64,000 bases of DNA, taken from positions 2,418,001-2,482,000 of the forward strand of contig NZ_CP165628.1 in NCBI RefSeq assembly GCF_041200025.1. The letters run 5' to 3'. The position numbers were made by a program, and so were the translations under genes. This DNA comes from Rouxiella sp. WC2420. Its GTDB lineage: Bacteria; Pseudomonadota; Gammaproteobacteria; Enterobacterales; Enterobacteriaceae. The notes beneath the pieces are model-generated. The model saw only the letters and a list, made by a program, of their open reading frames with translations, was not told the DNA's origin and did not search any database. Below, in pieces: positions 1 through 9,510 of the stretch (position 1 is the first letter of the stretch; each line of letters begins with the position of its first letter).

Positions 1-87
1 GATAAAGAAAGTAATCACCGACAGACCAAACAAAGTAAGACAAACGCTGATGCAGGTACTCAGTAAACTTTTGAGTCTCTTGCTCAC
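1..87 (-). CDS. Dipeptide-type ABC transporter permease, N-terminal fragment
   Basis: This is a partial gene running off the left edge, with only the first 29 codons visible. It starts with GTG at 85-87, which overlaps the TGA of the upstream substrate-binding protein gene (GTGA arrangement), so translation is probably coupled. The visible peptide begins MSKRLKSLLS and continues into a hydrophobic stretch ending LFGLSVITFFI, the usual first membrane helix of DppB/OppB-type permeases. The assignment rests on that helix and on the position directly after a family 5 binding protein. The rest of the transporter must lie outside the window. Confidence 0.6.
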   Translation of the reverse strand, partial: MSKRLKSLLSTCISVCLTLFGLSVITFFI

Positions 88-1679
88 GCTTTAACAACCT
101 TCTCGTATGGGCTGGTACTCATTACAGTCAACACCACGCCGGTGATGTCATGGCGGCAGGCGGCAGTCAGCGTCGGCTGGAACATGATCATAAACGGACT
201 GCTTTCCATATGCTGGGTTTGCAGCTGCTCGTAAAGCTTGATGCGCGTCGCGGGATCAGACTCGTGCAAAGCTTTGCTGCTGAGGTCAGAAATGGCCTTG
301 TCTTGCCAGCTGCAACGCCATGCCAGCGTGCGGCTCTTGGCTTTATCGCTGTTATCCGGGTTACTGCAGAAGGCTTCCGCATTGGAGTTGGGATCAAAAT
401 AGTCCGCGCCCCACTGAGTCAGTGCCAGCTGTTGTTGACGGGCACGCATTTTCGTCAGTACCTGACGGCTTTCGGCGGCCAGCAAGGTGACTTTAATACC
501 GATCTCGCCGAGGTTTGCCTGAATTGCCTGTGCAATATCAGCAGACGGAGAGGCAGAATAATGGTCGAGGGTGATTTCAAAACCGTTCGGGAAACCGGCT
601 TCTGCCAGCAGCGCTTTGGCTTTAGTCACGTCGCGTTTGTACATAATGGTATTCACTGCCGCCGGGAAGCCTTCAGGCAGGAAGCTCTGGTGGATTTTAT
701 GAGTCAGTGGAATGATGTTTTTCTGGATGCTTTCGTAATCCAGTGCCCATTTAATAGCCTGCCAGACCTGAGGTTTTGCCAGATTTGGGTTGGCAACGTT
801 AGCAGAAACCATCAACGTACCGGCGATGCCTTTCTGTACCAGGGTAAAATTCTTGTCGTCTTTTAACGGGCGCAGCTGCTCGGTAGTCAGGTTGCGGGCA
901 ATATCGATATCGCCTTTTTGCAGCATCAGCATCTGGGCAGAAGGGTCAACAATATGACGCATGATCACGCGCTCAATCTTACCGGCGTGCGGGTTGTTTT
1001 TGTTGCTTTCCAGAATTACGGTTTCACTGACTTTCCAGGCACGCAGCTTAAAGGCACCGGAACCGGCGCTGTTGGTTTTCAGCCACGCATTGCCCAGGTC
1101 ATCGCCTTTCTGGTTGGCCAGACAGGCCGATTTCTGCACGATACAGCCGACGTTGGCTGACAGGCAGTAAAGCATGAAGGATTCAGAAGCCGGATCGGCC
1201 GTTTTAATCACCAGCGTTTCTTTATCTGGTGCGCTGATAAACTGCTCGACGTTATCTTTGGTATAACCAAATTGGTTAATGATGTAGGCCGGGCTCTTAT
1301 CGAGTTTGACCACACGCTGCAGGGAGAAAGCGGCGTCATCGGCAGTAACCGGTGTCCCATCGGCAAACTTGGCCTTCGGGTCCATTTTAAAGGTGAAGGT
1401 TTTTTTATCGTCTGAAACTGACCATGACAAGGCTAGATCGCCTTCAATCTCGTCAGCGGCGGTCAACTTAGGTTTTACCAGTTGCTGATAGAGGTTACCG
1501 GTAACTTCTTCACCAACAGATTCAAAGGCTTCGTGGGGATCAAGGCTGGTAATGATGTCCAGTTGAATGGCCATAACCAATATCGATTTTGGCGTTGCGG
1601 CAAAAACTTTCTCGAAGTTCAGATAAGATAAAACAGGAATTGCAGAAAAACCGGTAATAAAATTACGCCTTGTGACCAT
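84..1679 (-). CDS. Peptide/opine-type ABC transporter substrate-binding protein (family 5)
   Basis: A periplasmic binding protein of the DppA/OppA family (SBP_bac_5), 531 residues from the chosen start, normal for the family. The ATG at 1679 is preferred over the one four codons upstream because GGGAG sits five bases before it. The N-terminus has an RRNF pair followed by a hydrophobic stretch and an FAA cleavage-like site, resembling a Tat signal. Family features include the early LDPHEAF segment and the central DPSAQMLMLQKGDIDI region. It overlaps the next permease gene and is divergent from an M19 dipeptidase, which suggests uptake of a dipeptide or related amide that is cut after import. 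The exact ligand cannot be told. Confidence 0.85.
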   Translation of the reverse strand: MVTRRNFITGFSAIPVLSYLNFEKVFAATPKSILVMAIQLDIITSLDPHEAFESVGEEVTGNLYQQLVKPKLTAADEIEGDLALSWSVSDDKKTFTFKMDPKAKFADGTPVTADDAAFSLQRVVKLDKSPAYIINQFGYTKDNVEQFISAPDKETLVIKTADPASESFMLYCLSANVGCIVQKSACLANQKGDDLGNAWLKTNSAGSGAFKLRAWKVSETVILESNKNNPHAGKIERVIMRHIVDPSAQMLMLQKGDIDIARNLTTEQLRPLKDDKNFTLVQKGIAGTLMVSANVANPNLAKPQVWQAIKWALDYESIQKNIIPLTHKIHQSFLPEGFPAAVNTIMYKRDVTKAKALLAEAGFPNGFEITLDHYSASPSADIAQAIQANLGEIGIKVTLLAAESRQVLTKMRARQQQLALTQWGADYFDPNSNAEAFCSNPDNSDKAKSRTLAWRCSWQDKAISDLSSKALHESDPATRIKLYEQLQTQHMESSPFMIMFQPTLTAACRHDITGVVLTVMSTSPYEKVVKA

Positions 1680-1922
1680 TATAACTCCCATCGTGTTGAT
1701 ATTTAAACTTAAAATTTAATTTTATAGTCTCTTGCCCTTGACTTGTTCGCCGCGCTTTGTCTCTAATGAACAACATCACAGCCGCGTCAGGTAGCACTTT
1801 TCGCCACAAAAAAAGTAATGCGAAATTTGCTCACCGGTGGTGCGTATTCAATCATGAATTGCACCTTTTAAGAGCGAAAGCTGATTGATTCCTGTCGTGT
1901 TTAACCAAGGGTAGAGCTTTTT

Positions 1923-3047
1923 ATGAATAACAAAGTCAGTGAAGATTTAAGCCCAGTGCCGGTTTTTGACGGTCATAATGATGTTTTAATGCAACTTTGG
2001 TTAAATCATCATCAAAATCCCGAGCAGGCATTCCTTGAAGGACCTGCTTGCGGTCAGATGGACCTGCCACGCTGCCGTGAGGCAGGTTTCGCGGGAGGTC
2101 TCTTCGCCGCCTATGTACCTTCGCCAAAACTTCCTGACTCACCAGAAGTAGCAAGTATCGTGCCGGGTTCAGGTATCGATACGCGTTTTTTAGTGGAAGG
2201 TATTAATAAACATCCTGATTTTTATCCTACGCCGGATCTAAATTCTGCGCGCGACGTCACAATCGGCATGATGGCCTTTTTAATTCGTATTGAAAATGCG
2301 TCTCGGGGCGCAGTTAAAATCTGCCGCACTGCTAATCAGATCCGTGAATCGATCAAAAATCAGTCATTAGCTGTAGTTATGCATATCGAAGGGGCCGAGG
2401 CGATTGACCCGGACCTTTATATGTTGGATGTGTTTTATCAGATGGGTTTGCGTTCAATAGGTCCGGTATGGAGCCGCCCGAATATTTTCGGTCACGGCGT
2501 GCCGTTTAAATTCCCGTCCTCGCCTGATTTAGGCCCGGGATTGACCGATTTAGGCATCAAGCTGGTGAAAGCATGTAACCAGAAACGTATCATGGTGGAT
2601 CTGTCGCATCTGGATGAAAAGGGCTTCTGGCAAGTGGCTAAACACAGCGATGCGCCGCTGGTGGCCAGCCATTCGAATGCTCACGCGCTGTCTGCACAAT
2701 CGCGCAATCTCACCGACAAACAGCTGGATGCAATTAAAGAGAGCAATGGTTTTGTCGGCGTAAACTTTGGTATGACTTTCTTGCGTGAAGATGGGAAGAA
2801 ATCTCCAGACGCCACCGTGGATGAAATGGTGCGCCACGTCGATTATCTGGTGGAGAAACTTGGCGAAAACAACGTTGGGTTTGGTTCGGACTTTGACGGC
2901 GTAACGCTGACGCCAGATATGGTTGACGTGCGTGGCCTGCGCAAGCTGGAAGCCGCATTACGCAAAGCCGGATATAACCAGACGCTGCTGGAAAATATCT
3001 GCCACAAAAACTGGATCAATGTGCTTGAAAGGACCTGGGGCGAGTAA
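1923..3047 (+). CDS. Membrane dipeptidase, peptidase family M19
   Basis: A zinc dipeptidase of the renal dipeptidase family, 374 residues. Family motifs visible are FDGHNDVLM near the N-terminus (metal-binding His-x-Asp), HIEGAEAI in the middle (bridging Glu), VDLSHLDEKGF, VASHSNAHALS with metal-ligand histidines, and GFGSDFDGV near the C-terminus. No signal peptide is evident, so it is probably cytoplasmic, unlike the GPI-anchored eukaryotic enzymes. It is transcribed away from the dipeptide-type transporter across a 243-bp shared intergenic region, so the two may be co-regulated. The substrate could be an L,D- or D-amino-acid dipeptide; M19 enzymes are broad in this respect. Confidence 0.88.
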   Translation: MNNKVSEDLSPVPVFDGHNDVLMQLWLNHHQNPEQAFLEGPACGQMDLPRCREAGFAGGLFAAYVPSPKLPDSPEVASIVPGSGIDTRFLVEGINKHPDFYPTPDLNSARDVTIGMMAFLIRIENASRGAVKICRTANQIRESIKNQSLAVVMHIEGAEAIDPDLYMLDVFYQMGLRSIGPVWSRPNIFGHGVPFKFPSSPDLGPGLTDLGIKLVKACNQKRIMVDLSHLDEKGFWQVAKHSDAPLVASHSNAHALSAQSRNLTDKQLDAIKESNGFVGVNFGMTFLREDGKKSPDATVDEMVRHVDYLVEKLGENNVGFGSDFDGVTLTPDMVDVRGLRKLEAALRKAGYNQTLLENICHKNWINVLERTWGE

Positions 3048-3224
3048 TGGCCGGGTTAAATTTCATCGCGTATTACTGCGTCCAGAATCGCTGAATCAAC
3101 GACAGCGAATGCAGCAATTTTGTGACTGGAAGAGGCATCGTGTGGGAGTAAAGTAACCGAAGTAAAAAGCTGGCTGGCAGCAAATAAGCTCGCTGAGTAA
3201 ATACGCACTGTAATTTTCAAATAA

Positions 3225-3265
3225 AAACGCCTGCTACTATTTCGAAAATAAAGCGGCAGGCGTTT
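3225..3265. terminator. Bidirectional hairpin between dipeptidase and uxuA
   Basis: Arms AAACGCCTGC (3225-3234) and GCAGGCGTTT (3256-3265) pair perfectly over 10 bp around a 21-base spacer. The hairpin sits between two convergent genes and ends six bases from the uxuA stop codon. The A/T ends of the arms would supply a T-rich end in both directions. Confidence 0.6.
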
Positions 3266-3271
3266 AAGCAA

Positions 3272-4453
3272 TCAGGAAAACAGGGTTTGTTTCAGCGCAC
3301 GCTCTACACCGCGCAGTTCCGCCAATCCTCTTAACCTGCCAATCGCTGAATATCCTGGATTGGTTTTCTTATGCAAATCATCGAGCATCTGATGGCCGTG
3401 ATCGGGCCGCATGGGAATAGGACGCGTATCGTTTAATCCCCTGCGACGCTGCTCCTCGGTCAGAATGGATTTGATTACTGCTACCATATCCACGTCACCG
3501 TCGAGATGGTCGGCCTCGTGGAAGCTGCCGGGGGTTGATTCGCGCGCGGTGGCACGTAGGTGAATAAAGTGAACCCGGTCAGCAAAAGTGTCGAACATCT
3601 TCACCAGGTCGTTATCTTCGCGAACTCCGTAAGAACCGGTGCAGAATGTAAATCCATTGTGCAGACTATCGACAGTGTCTTTTAGCCACTGCATGTCTTC
3701 GATAGTTGAAACAATGCGCGGCAAGCCCAGAATCGGACGCGGAGGGTCATCTGGATGGACCGCCAGTCGCAGCCCGTGCTGTTCGGCAATCGGCACGATG
3801 GCGCGCAGGAAATAGGCCATGTTTTCGCGCAAACGTGCTTTATCAATGCCGTCGTAGGTTGCCAGTCTGGCGCGAAATTGCTCCAGCGTGTAGCCTTCTT
3901 CCGTGCCCGGCAGACCGGCGATGATATTGGCGGTCAGAGTCTCTTTCTCTTGCTGGGACATAGCGGCAAAGTATTCAGCGGCCTGCTGCTGTTCAATGGC
4001 GGAGTAGTCTTTTTTTGCCCCGGCACGCTGCAAAATATGTAATTCGAAGGCGGCAAAGGCCGTCTGGTCAAATCGCAGCGCGCGGGAACCGTCTGGCAGC
4101 AAATAGCCCAAATCTGTCCGCGTCCAGTCGAGTATGGGCATAAAGTTGTAGCAAATCGTGGTGATCCCGCAGGAGGCGAGATTGCGCAACGACTGCTGGT
4201 AATTGGCGATATGCTGTTCGACGTTGCCGCTGCGGGTTTTGATTTCTTCATGCACCGGGATGCTTTCCACCACCGACCACTGCAATCCCTTTTCTGCCAG
4301 TTCGGCCTGACGTTGTTTAATCTGTACCACCGGCCAGACTTCGCCGTTGGCAATATGATGCAGGGCGGTGACCACGCCGGTTGCACCAGCCTGAAGAATA
4401 TCGTCCAGGGATACCGGGTCATTGGGACCATACCAGCGCCATGTTTGTTCCAT
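3272..4453 (-). CDS. uxuA: Mannonate dehydratase
   Basis: Converts D-mannonate to 2-keto-3-deoxy-D-gluconate in the hexuronate pathway in the cytoplasm. It has 393 residues, practically the length of E. coli UxuA, and begins [16 protein letters not shown] as that enzyme does. Conserved segments include [65 protein letters not shown] and [13 protein letters not shown]. It is followed 50 bases upstream by a sugar-acid MFS transporter on the same strand, so the two likely form an operon (transporter first), with a divergent GntR regulator beyond. No uxuB-type fructuronate reductase is present here; that step must be encoded elsewhere. Confidence 0.96.
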   Translation of the reverse strand: MEQTWRWYGPNDPVSLDDILQAGATGVVTALHHIANGEVWPVVQIKQRQAELAEKGLQWSVVESIPVHEEIKTRSGNVEQHIANYQQSLRNLASCGITTICYNFMPILDWTRTDLGYLLPDGSRALRFDQTAFAAFELHILQRAGAKKDYSAIEQQQAAEYFAAMSQQEKETLTANIIAGLPGTEEGYTLEQFRARLATYDGIDKARLRENMAYFLRAIVPIAEQHGLRLAVHPDDPPRPILGLPRIVSTIEDMQWLKDTVDSLHNGFTFCTGSYGVREDNDLVKMFDTFADRVHFIHLRATARESTPGSFHEADHLDGDVDMVAVIKSILTEEQRRRGLNDTRPIPMRPDHGHQMLDDLHKKTNPGYSAIGRLRGLAELRGVERALKQTLFS

Positions 4454-4503
4454 AAATAACTCCTTGTTTAATCATAAAGCTCGCCCAGACAGGCAACTAA
4501 AAT

Positions 4504-5817
4504 TTAGACCGCTTCGGCCGATTCAATAGGATCTTTAACGATAAAGAAATAAGACAGCGCCCCGGCAAAGGTGACACAGGAACAGACTACCAATGCCCAG
4601 TTAAACGAACCGGTGGTATCCAATACCCAGCCGGTGACGATGGGGGCAAACGAGGCAAAAATGAAGCTGCCAAAGTTCTGAATGCTGCTCACCGAGGCAA
4701 CCATGCGAGAAGGGGCGATTACCTGCACCAGTCCCCACGCCGAAGTGCCTGCAAAGTGGATAAAGAACAGCGCGAGGCTGATAAACGCCACGGCCATTGT
4801 GGTGCTGGCAGATTGAATGACCAGCAGGGTACAGGCTGCGGAACACACCAAACCAAAGCAGATCAGCGCCTTGCGGCTGTTTAACAACGAATAACCTTTT
4901 TGCGCCAACCGGTCGGCGACAACGCCGTTGACCAGCATTCCCAGTGAACCAAACAGAAACGGGATCGCCGCGACCCAACCCGTGTTGGCGAGGCTCAAAC
5001 CCCGTTCGGCCTGCAAATACCCCGGTAACCAGGCCAGATACAGCCACGCGGTATAGTTGACGCCGCTAAAGCCCAGCAGCATGCCCCAGACACTGCGGCG
5101 CTTGAACAAAGAGCCCCATTCACCGAGGCTGAGACGGGTTTTGAGCACCGGTTTACTGCCTTGATCGAGATAGGCGCTATCTTCGGCGCTGAGCACCATT
5201 TGACTGCGATTGCGATACCAGGCACACCAGCAAAGCGCGACGGCAATACCGGCAACACCAATGATCAGAAACATCATCCGCCAACCAAAGGCCAGCATCA
5301 GTGCGACCAAAATCGGTGGCGCAAACGCCTGACCCAGCGTGGTCGAAGAGTTGAAAATCCCCATTGGCAGACCGCGTTTTTTAACATTGAACCAGTCATT
5401 GACCACCTTGACGCCGCTGGGCATAAACGGCGCTTCGCCGATACCCAATCCAATGCGCAGCATAATAAAGTGGCTAAAACTGTTTACGCTGCCCGCCAGC
5501 GCCTGCATCAGCGACCAAAACAACAGGCCGCCGCCGAGCACAATGCGAGGCCCAAAACGGTCAAGCAGAATACCGCTGGGTAGTTGAGAGATACCGTAGG
5601 AAAGTGAAAAGGCAGACAGCAAGAAACCGAACTCGGTGGCGGAGAGGCCCAAATCACCGCGAATGGCCTGATTGGCAATCGACAGCGAGCCGCGGTCGAG
5701 AAAATTAATGATCCCTGCCATAAAGAGCAAAGACAGTGAAATAGTCTGTATCCGCTTGATTTTATGCGATCTGGCGAGAGTTTCCGGCAGTATCCTGTCC
5801 AGAGAAGAGGCTTGCAT
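4504..5817 (-). CDS. MFS transporter, anion:cation symporter family (hexuronate/sugar acid)
   Basis: An inner-membrane sugar-acid:proton symporter of the ACS branch of the major facilitator superfamily (ExuT, GudP, DgoT relatives), 437 residues with about 12 hydrophobic segments. The motif NFLDRGSLSIANQAI in helix 1 and the following GLLLDRFGPR-like loop (SGILLDRFGPR) are typical of the branch. It is upstream of uxuA on the same strand, which points to hexuronate, mannonate or an aldarate as substrate. The divergent GntR regulator probably controls it. I cannot tell the substrate from sequence, so no symbol is given. Confidence 0.87.
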   Translation of the reverse strand: MQASSLDRILPETLARSHKIKRIQTISLSLLFMAGIINFLDRGSLSIANQAIRGDLGLSATEFGFLLSAFSLSYGISQLPSGILLDRFGPRIVLGGGLLFWSLMQALAGSVNSFSHFIMLRIGLGIGEAPFMPSGVKVVNDWFNVKKRGLPMGIFNSSTTLGQAFAPPILVALMLAFGWRMMFLIIGVAGIAVALCWCAWYRNRSQMVLSAEDSAYLDQGSKPVLKTRLSLGEWGSLFKRRSVWGMLLGFSGVNYTAWLYLAWLPGYLQAERGLSLANTGWVAAIPFLFGSLGMLVNGVVADRLAQKGYSLLNSRKALICFGLVCSAACTLLVIQSASTTMAVAFISLALFFIHFAGTSAWGLVQVIAPSRMVASVSSIQNFGSFIFASFAPIVTGWVLDTTGSFNWALVVCSCVTFAGALSYFFIVKDPIESAEAV

Positions 5818-6106
5818 AAGGTGTCCTTAATTATGTTTTTTATCATAGGGTCGGTCGATGTAATACGCCTGTTGGCCTAATTGTCTGCTGGTCAGGCCAT
5901 CAGGCCTGTGTATCATTCAGCAGTATGAGTTAAAATAATGTGATCAATCCTGCACAATTGATCTTCCTTTTTGATCTTGATTCAAGGGCAGCAACAGCGG
6001 GGCGTCGTGATGTTTTAAACGTTATGATAAGGTGTATTAAAGCCGGTTTGCCACGGGTCAGAACGCGTAAAATCAGAGAGATAGCAATATTACATCGGGG
6101 AATGAA
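5818..6106. promoter_or_regulatory. Divergent promoter region of the hexuronate locus
   Basis: This gap lies between the divergently transcribed MFS transporter gene and the GntR regulator gene, so it must hold both promoters. At 5890-5908 the element TCAGGCCA is directly repeated (TCAGGCCATCAGGCCTG) beside a related GGCCTAA at about 5874; this GC-rich cluster in an AT-rich context is a candidate operator. I did not find a clean copy of the known UxuR/ExuR palindrome. Confidence 0.3.
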
Positions 6107-6793
6107 ATGGAATTACCTACACTCAAAGTGGAACGACTTTACCGCCAGATTTCTAACCTGCTTAAGGATTACATTAACAGCGGCCAGTTCGTACCCGGCC
6201 AGATGATCCCCTCTGAACGCGATCTCTCAAAGCAGCTCGGCGTAAGCCGTTCTTCTATTCGCGAGGCGCTGATTGCCCTGGAGATAACCGGCTGGGTGGA
6301 AATTCGCACCGGCAATGGCGTCTACGTCAGTAATCCGCTGCCATCGCAACAACCGGTTGTCGCTGAAGAAGAGTTCAGCCTGCAATCGCTGGTTAAGGCA
6401 CGTCAAATTTATGAGTGCACCACGGCCGAACTTGCAGCCCTTAATGGCACTGATGATCAGCGAGAAAAACTGGCTGAAATCAATCGCGAACTTACGCAGT
6501 TAAATATCAATAATCAGGATTTTTTGCGCGAGGATAAACGTTTTCATCTGCTAATAAGCGAGATGACGGGCAATGAAGTGTTGCGCGATATGATGGAATA
6601 TTTGTGGAACAAGCGTGAGTCCGCGCGTTTTGTTCGTTTAGAGTCACACTATGCCGAGACTGATTTTCCTCTACAAATGAACGCCGATCATCAGGCAATT
6701 ACCGACGCCATTCTGGCAAGAGATCCCGTTGCCGCCAAGAGGGTAATGCAGCTTCATTTGCAGCATGTTTATGACCGGTTGTTCAACGAATAA
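6107..6793 (+). CDS. GntR/FadR-family transcriptional regulator (UxuR/ExuR-like)
   Basis: A DNA-binding regulator of 228 residues. The N-terminal winged helix (about residues 1-75) carries the GntR signature PGQMIPSERDLSKQLGVSRSSIREALIALE and the wing GNGVYV. The C-terminal FCD ligand domain (about 95-220) shows RQIYECTTAELAA and later HFHLLISEMTGNEVL and DHQAITDAI, with histidines placed as in the metal-binding FCD class. It is divergent from the transporter-uxuA pair, so it is the likely local repressor responding to a hexuronate or its catabolite. It resembles UxuR and ExuR in architecture; which of the two, if either, is not decided. Confidence 0.88.
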   Translation: MELPTLKVERLYRQISNLLKDYINSGQFVPGQMIPSERDLSKQLGVSRSSIREALIALEITGWVEIRTGNGVYVSNPLPSQQPVVAEEEFSLQSLVKARQIYECTTAELAALNGTDDQREKLAEINRELTQLNINNQDFLREDKRFHLLISEMTGNEVLRDMMEYLWNKRESARFVRLESHYAETDFPLQMNADHQAITDAILARDPVAAKRVMQLHLQHVYDRLFNE

Positions 6794-6802
6794 ATTTAGC
6801 CT

Positions 6803-7218
6803 GCGTCCTTGCAGCCGCAGCGGCGTTGGCAGCGCTTAATCGCCCGAATCACTGACCCGCGTCAGCTCATCGGGACTCTTTCACTTGCCGCCTTGCTGCA
6901 ACAGCAATGACTTTGGCTAAATGCAATGTGCGCTCTTACAGCCGCAGCGGCGTTGGCAGCGCTTAATCGCCCGCATCACTGACCCGCGTCAGCTCAGCGG
7001 GACTCTTTCACTTGCCGCCTTGCTGCAACAGCAATGACATTGGCTAAATGTAATGTGCGTCCTTGCAGCCGCAGCGGCGTTGGCAGCGCTTAATCGCCCG
7101 CATCACTGACCCGCGTCAGCTCATCGGGACTCTTTCACTTGCCGCCTTGCTGCAACAGCAATGACTTTGGCTAAATGCAATGTGCGTCCTTGCAGCCGCA
7201 GCGGCGTTGGCAGCGCTC
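6803..7218. repeat. Tandem 127-bp intergenic repeat, three copies plus a 35-bp partial
   Basis: Units begin at 6803, 6930, 7057 and 7184, exactly 127 bp apart, and differ by only a few bases; the fourth stops after about 35 bp. Each unit carries three short dyads, in unit 1: GCCGCAGCGGC at 6814-6824, CTGAC-4-GTCAG at 6852-6865, and TTGCTG-3-CAGCAA at 6893-6907. The array lies between two convergent genes (GntR regulator and hutG) and has no credible reading frame. Lack of spacers excludes CRISPR. The unit resembles, from memory, a GC-rich intergenic element that recurs in Yersiniaceae and Pectobacteriaceae genomes; I could not verify this. Confidence 0.9.
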
Positions 7219-7322
7219 AAGGTAGCAATGAAATACTTGCTGGACCTCGATTAAAAATCCACTTCACGATAAGCGCTGTCTAGCAAAACGATAATCGGTA
7301 GACAGCGTAAAATTAATTATGA

Positions 7323-8129
7323 TTATTTATAATGACTTTCTCCCCATTGCAGCATGCTTGCCAGCAGCGGTTTTAGTACCGTTTGTAGCTGTTCCGCCTT
7401 GGCTGGTGCATAAGGATAAGGCTCTATCTCTTCCATATAATTACACTGTGCCAACTCCAACTGCACTGCGTGCTGATGTTTATCCGGTTGACCATAGGCG
7501 CGGGTGATATAACCGCCTTTAAAACGGCCGTTCAGCACATGAGTAAAGGTCTCTTGCGCACTGCAACAGCTTTGAACGACGCTAATCAAACCCGGCGCGC
7601 AGCTCAGGCCGCTGTTGGTGCCGAGATTCAAATCAGGCAATTTCCCTTCAAACAGGCGCGGTATCACCGAGGCAATGGAATGGGCATCAAACAGCATGGC
7701 ATAACCGTGCTGCTGCTTAATGCGGTCAAGCTCATGCTGAATTTTCTGGTGATACGGCTGCCACAGGGTATCAAGATAGCCTTTACGCTGTTCATCGCTA
7801 GGTTGTTGACCTTCTTTAAAGGTCGGGCGGCCGTCGAACAGGGTATCAGGGTAAAGCCCGGTGGTTGCGGTGGTGTACAGCGGTTTGTCGTCGGCCGGGC
7901 GATTAAGGTCGATGACAAAGCGCGAGTACTGGCCGATGATAATGCTCGCGCCCAGCGCCTTGGCGAAATTATACAGTTCGGGAATATGCCAGTCGGTATC
8001 GGACAATGGCAGGGCGGCATCGGTGAGGCCACTGGCCACTTCCGGCGTCAGGTGAGTTCCGGCATGCGGGATGCTGATCAACAGGGGCGCAGTCCCCTGA
8101 ATGAACTCATAAGGTTCTGCAAGGCTCAT
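7323..8129 (-). CDS. hutG: N-formylglutamate deformylase
   Basis: Hydrolyses N-formyl-L-glutamate to glutamate and formate, the last step of the five-step histidine pathway. It has 268 residues, normal for the family. Conserved motifs are [16 protein letters not shown] at the N-terminus, [52 protein letters not shown] and [15 protein letters not shown]. Its ATG overlaps the hutI stop codon (ATGA at 8126-8129), so it is translationally coupled to hutI. The operon hutI-hutG runs leftward from the operator at 9400-9413. Its presence together with hutF indicates the deiminase/deformylase branch rather than direct formamide release by an HutE-like enzyme. Confidence 0.95.
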   Translation of the reverse strand: MSLAEPYEFIQGTAPLLISIPHAGTHLTPEVASGLTDAALPLSDTDWHIPELYNFAKALGASIIIGQYSRFVIDLNRPADDKPLYTTATTGLYPDTLFDGRPTFKEGQQPSDEQRKGYLDTLWQPYHQKIQHELDRIKQQHGYAMLFDAHSIASVIPRLFEGKLPDLNLGTNSGLSCAPGLISVVQSCCSAQETFTHVLNGRFKGGYITRAYGQPDKHQHAVQLELAQCNYMEEIEPYPYAPAKAEQLQTVLKPLLASMLQWGESHYK

Positions 8130-9376
8130 AAACGAATTTCTCCACGATAAACAACGGTGCAGGGCAGTTGACCGCCCAGCCAGTAAACCAGTTCTGCAGG
8201 GCGCTTTAACGGCCAGTGCACGAAGTCTGCAACCTTGTCGGCCTCCAGCGTGCCGTGCGTTTTTTCCAGACCCAGCGCTTTTGCGCCGTTCAGGGTGATA
8301 CCCGCCAGCGCTTCTTCTGGCGTCATGCGAAACAGGGTACAGGCCATATTCAGCATCAGGCGCAGCGAAAGTGCCGGAGAAGTACCGGGGTTGGCATCGC
8401 TGGCCAGCGCCATCGGTACGCCGTGGTGGCGAAACAGCTCAACCGGCGGGCTCTGGGTTTCACGCAAAAGATAGTAAGCGCCGGGAAGCAGCACCGCGAC
8501 AGTGCCGCTGGCCGCCATCGCCGCGACATCAGATTCGGTAGCGTATTCCAGATGATCGGCAGACAGCGCGTGGTGTTTTGCCGCAAGCGTGCTGCCATGC
8601 AAGGAGGAAAGCTGTTCGGCGTGCAGTTTTACCGGCAGGCCCAGCGCAGCAGCCTTATTGAAAACGCGCTCGACCTGCTGCGGTGAAAACGCCAGATGTT
8701 CACAAAACGCATCAACGGCGTCGGCTAGGCCCTCAGAGGCAACCTGAGGCAGTAAACTGTCGCAAATCAGGTCGATATAGTCATCGGCCTTGCCTTTGAA
8801 TTCGGGAGGAACCGCGTGAGCTGCCAGACAGGTCGACTTAATCTCGACCGGTTGCGTAGCGCCCAGCTCGCGGATCACCCGCAGCATTTTCAGCTCGCTC
8901 TCTTCACTCAGCCCGTAACCGGATTTGATTTCGATACAAGTGACGCCTTCGGCCAGCAGCGGGCGCAGTCGAAATTCTGCTGCGGCAAAAAGTTGCTGCT
9001 GAGTGGCGTCGCGAGTGGCATTGACGGTAGAGAGGATCCCGCCGCCCTGAGCCGCGATTGCGGCGTAACTCACGCCATTCAGGCGTTGTTCAAACTCGGC
9101 GCTGCGGTCACCGCCAAATACCAGATGAGTATGGCAGTCGATAAATCCGGGGGTCACAATGCCGCCGCCAAAATCAGTGCGCTGCGGCGCGGTAAAGTCA
9201 GGACTCTGATTTCGTGGACCGATCCACAGGATCCTGCCGTCTTTGACCGCGATCGTGCCATTTTCGATGATGCTGTAATGCCCATCATGCATAGTGACTA
9301 AGTCGGCCCCAAACCACAGGCTGTCACAGTGAATTTTGCCGTCAAAAGAGGGCGAAGAATGCAAGGGTACCGCCAT
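8126..9376 (-). CDS. hutI: Imidazolonepropionase
   Basis: Opens the imidazolone ring of 4-imidazolone-5-propionate to N-formimino-L-glutamate, step three of histidine breakdown; a cytoplasmic metal-dependent amidohydrolase. From the chosen ATG at 9376 it has 416 residues. That start is preferred over one 12 codons upstream because AGGAG lies just ahead of it and because the longer version would translate through the operator at 9401-9412. Motifs: [18 protein letters not shown] (metal-binding HxH), [17 protein letters not shown] and [12 protein letters not shown]. It overlaps hutG by four bases. Expression is probably controlled by HutC at its own promoter between hutC and hutI. Confidence 0.95.
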   Translation of the reverse strand: MAVPLHSSPSFDGKIHCDSLWFGADLVTMHDGHYSIIENGTIAVKDGRILWIGPRNQSPDFTAPQRTDFGGGIVTPGFIDCHTHLVFGGDRSAEFEQRLNGVSYAAIAAQGGGILSTVNATRDATQQQLFAAAEFRLRPLLAEGVTCIEIKSGYGLSEESELKMLRVIRELGATQPVEIKSTCLAAHAVPPEFKGKADDYIDLICDSLLPQVASEGLADAVDAFCEHLAFSPQQVERVFNKAAALGLPVKLHAEQLSSLHGSTLAAKHHALSADHLEYATESDVAAMAASGTVAVLLPGAYYLLRETQSPPVELFRHHGVPMALASDANPGTSPALSLRLMLNMACTLFRMTPEEALAGITLNGAKALGLEKTHGTLEADKVADFVHWPLKRPAELVYWLGGQLPCTVVYRGEIRL

Positions 9377-9399
9377 GAGGATCTCCTGCTTTAACGTAT

Positions 9400-9413
9400 C
9401 TTGTATAGACAAC
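9400..9413. promoter_or_regulatory. HutC operator upstream of hutIG
   Basis: The palindrome-like TTGTATAGACAA occupies 9401-9412, 25 bases before the hutI start and after the hutC stop. The same 12-mer, or a version one base off, occurs at three other hut promoters in this window, which is the main evidence. HutC proteins of the GntR family are known to bind TTGT...ACAA-type palindromes. Confidence 0.75.
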
Positions 9414-9510
9414 GACAGGGAAGCTAACGCATAACCTCGCAGGCGGCAAGCACGGCAACGATAGCTTTTTCTTATACTTTTCGTCGCAGGCGCTTGCGGC
9501 CCACAGGTGT

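Noticed and set aside
5940-6206. Short rightward open frame before the GntR gene
   Set aside because: It overlaps the GntR start in another frame, lies in the regulatory gap and has low-information composition.
6803-7218. CRISPR array
   Set aside because: The repeats are 127 bp, directly abutting and without unique spacers; no cas gene is present.
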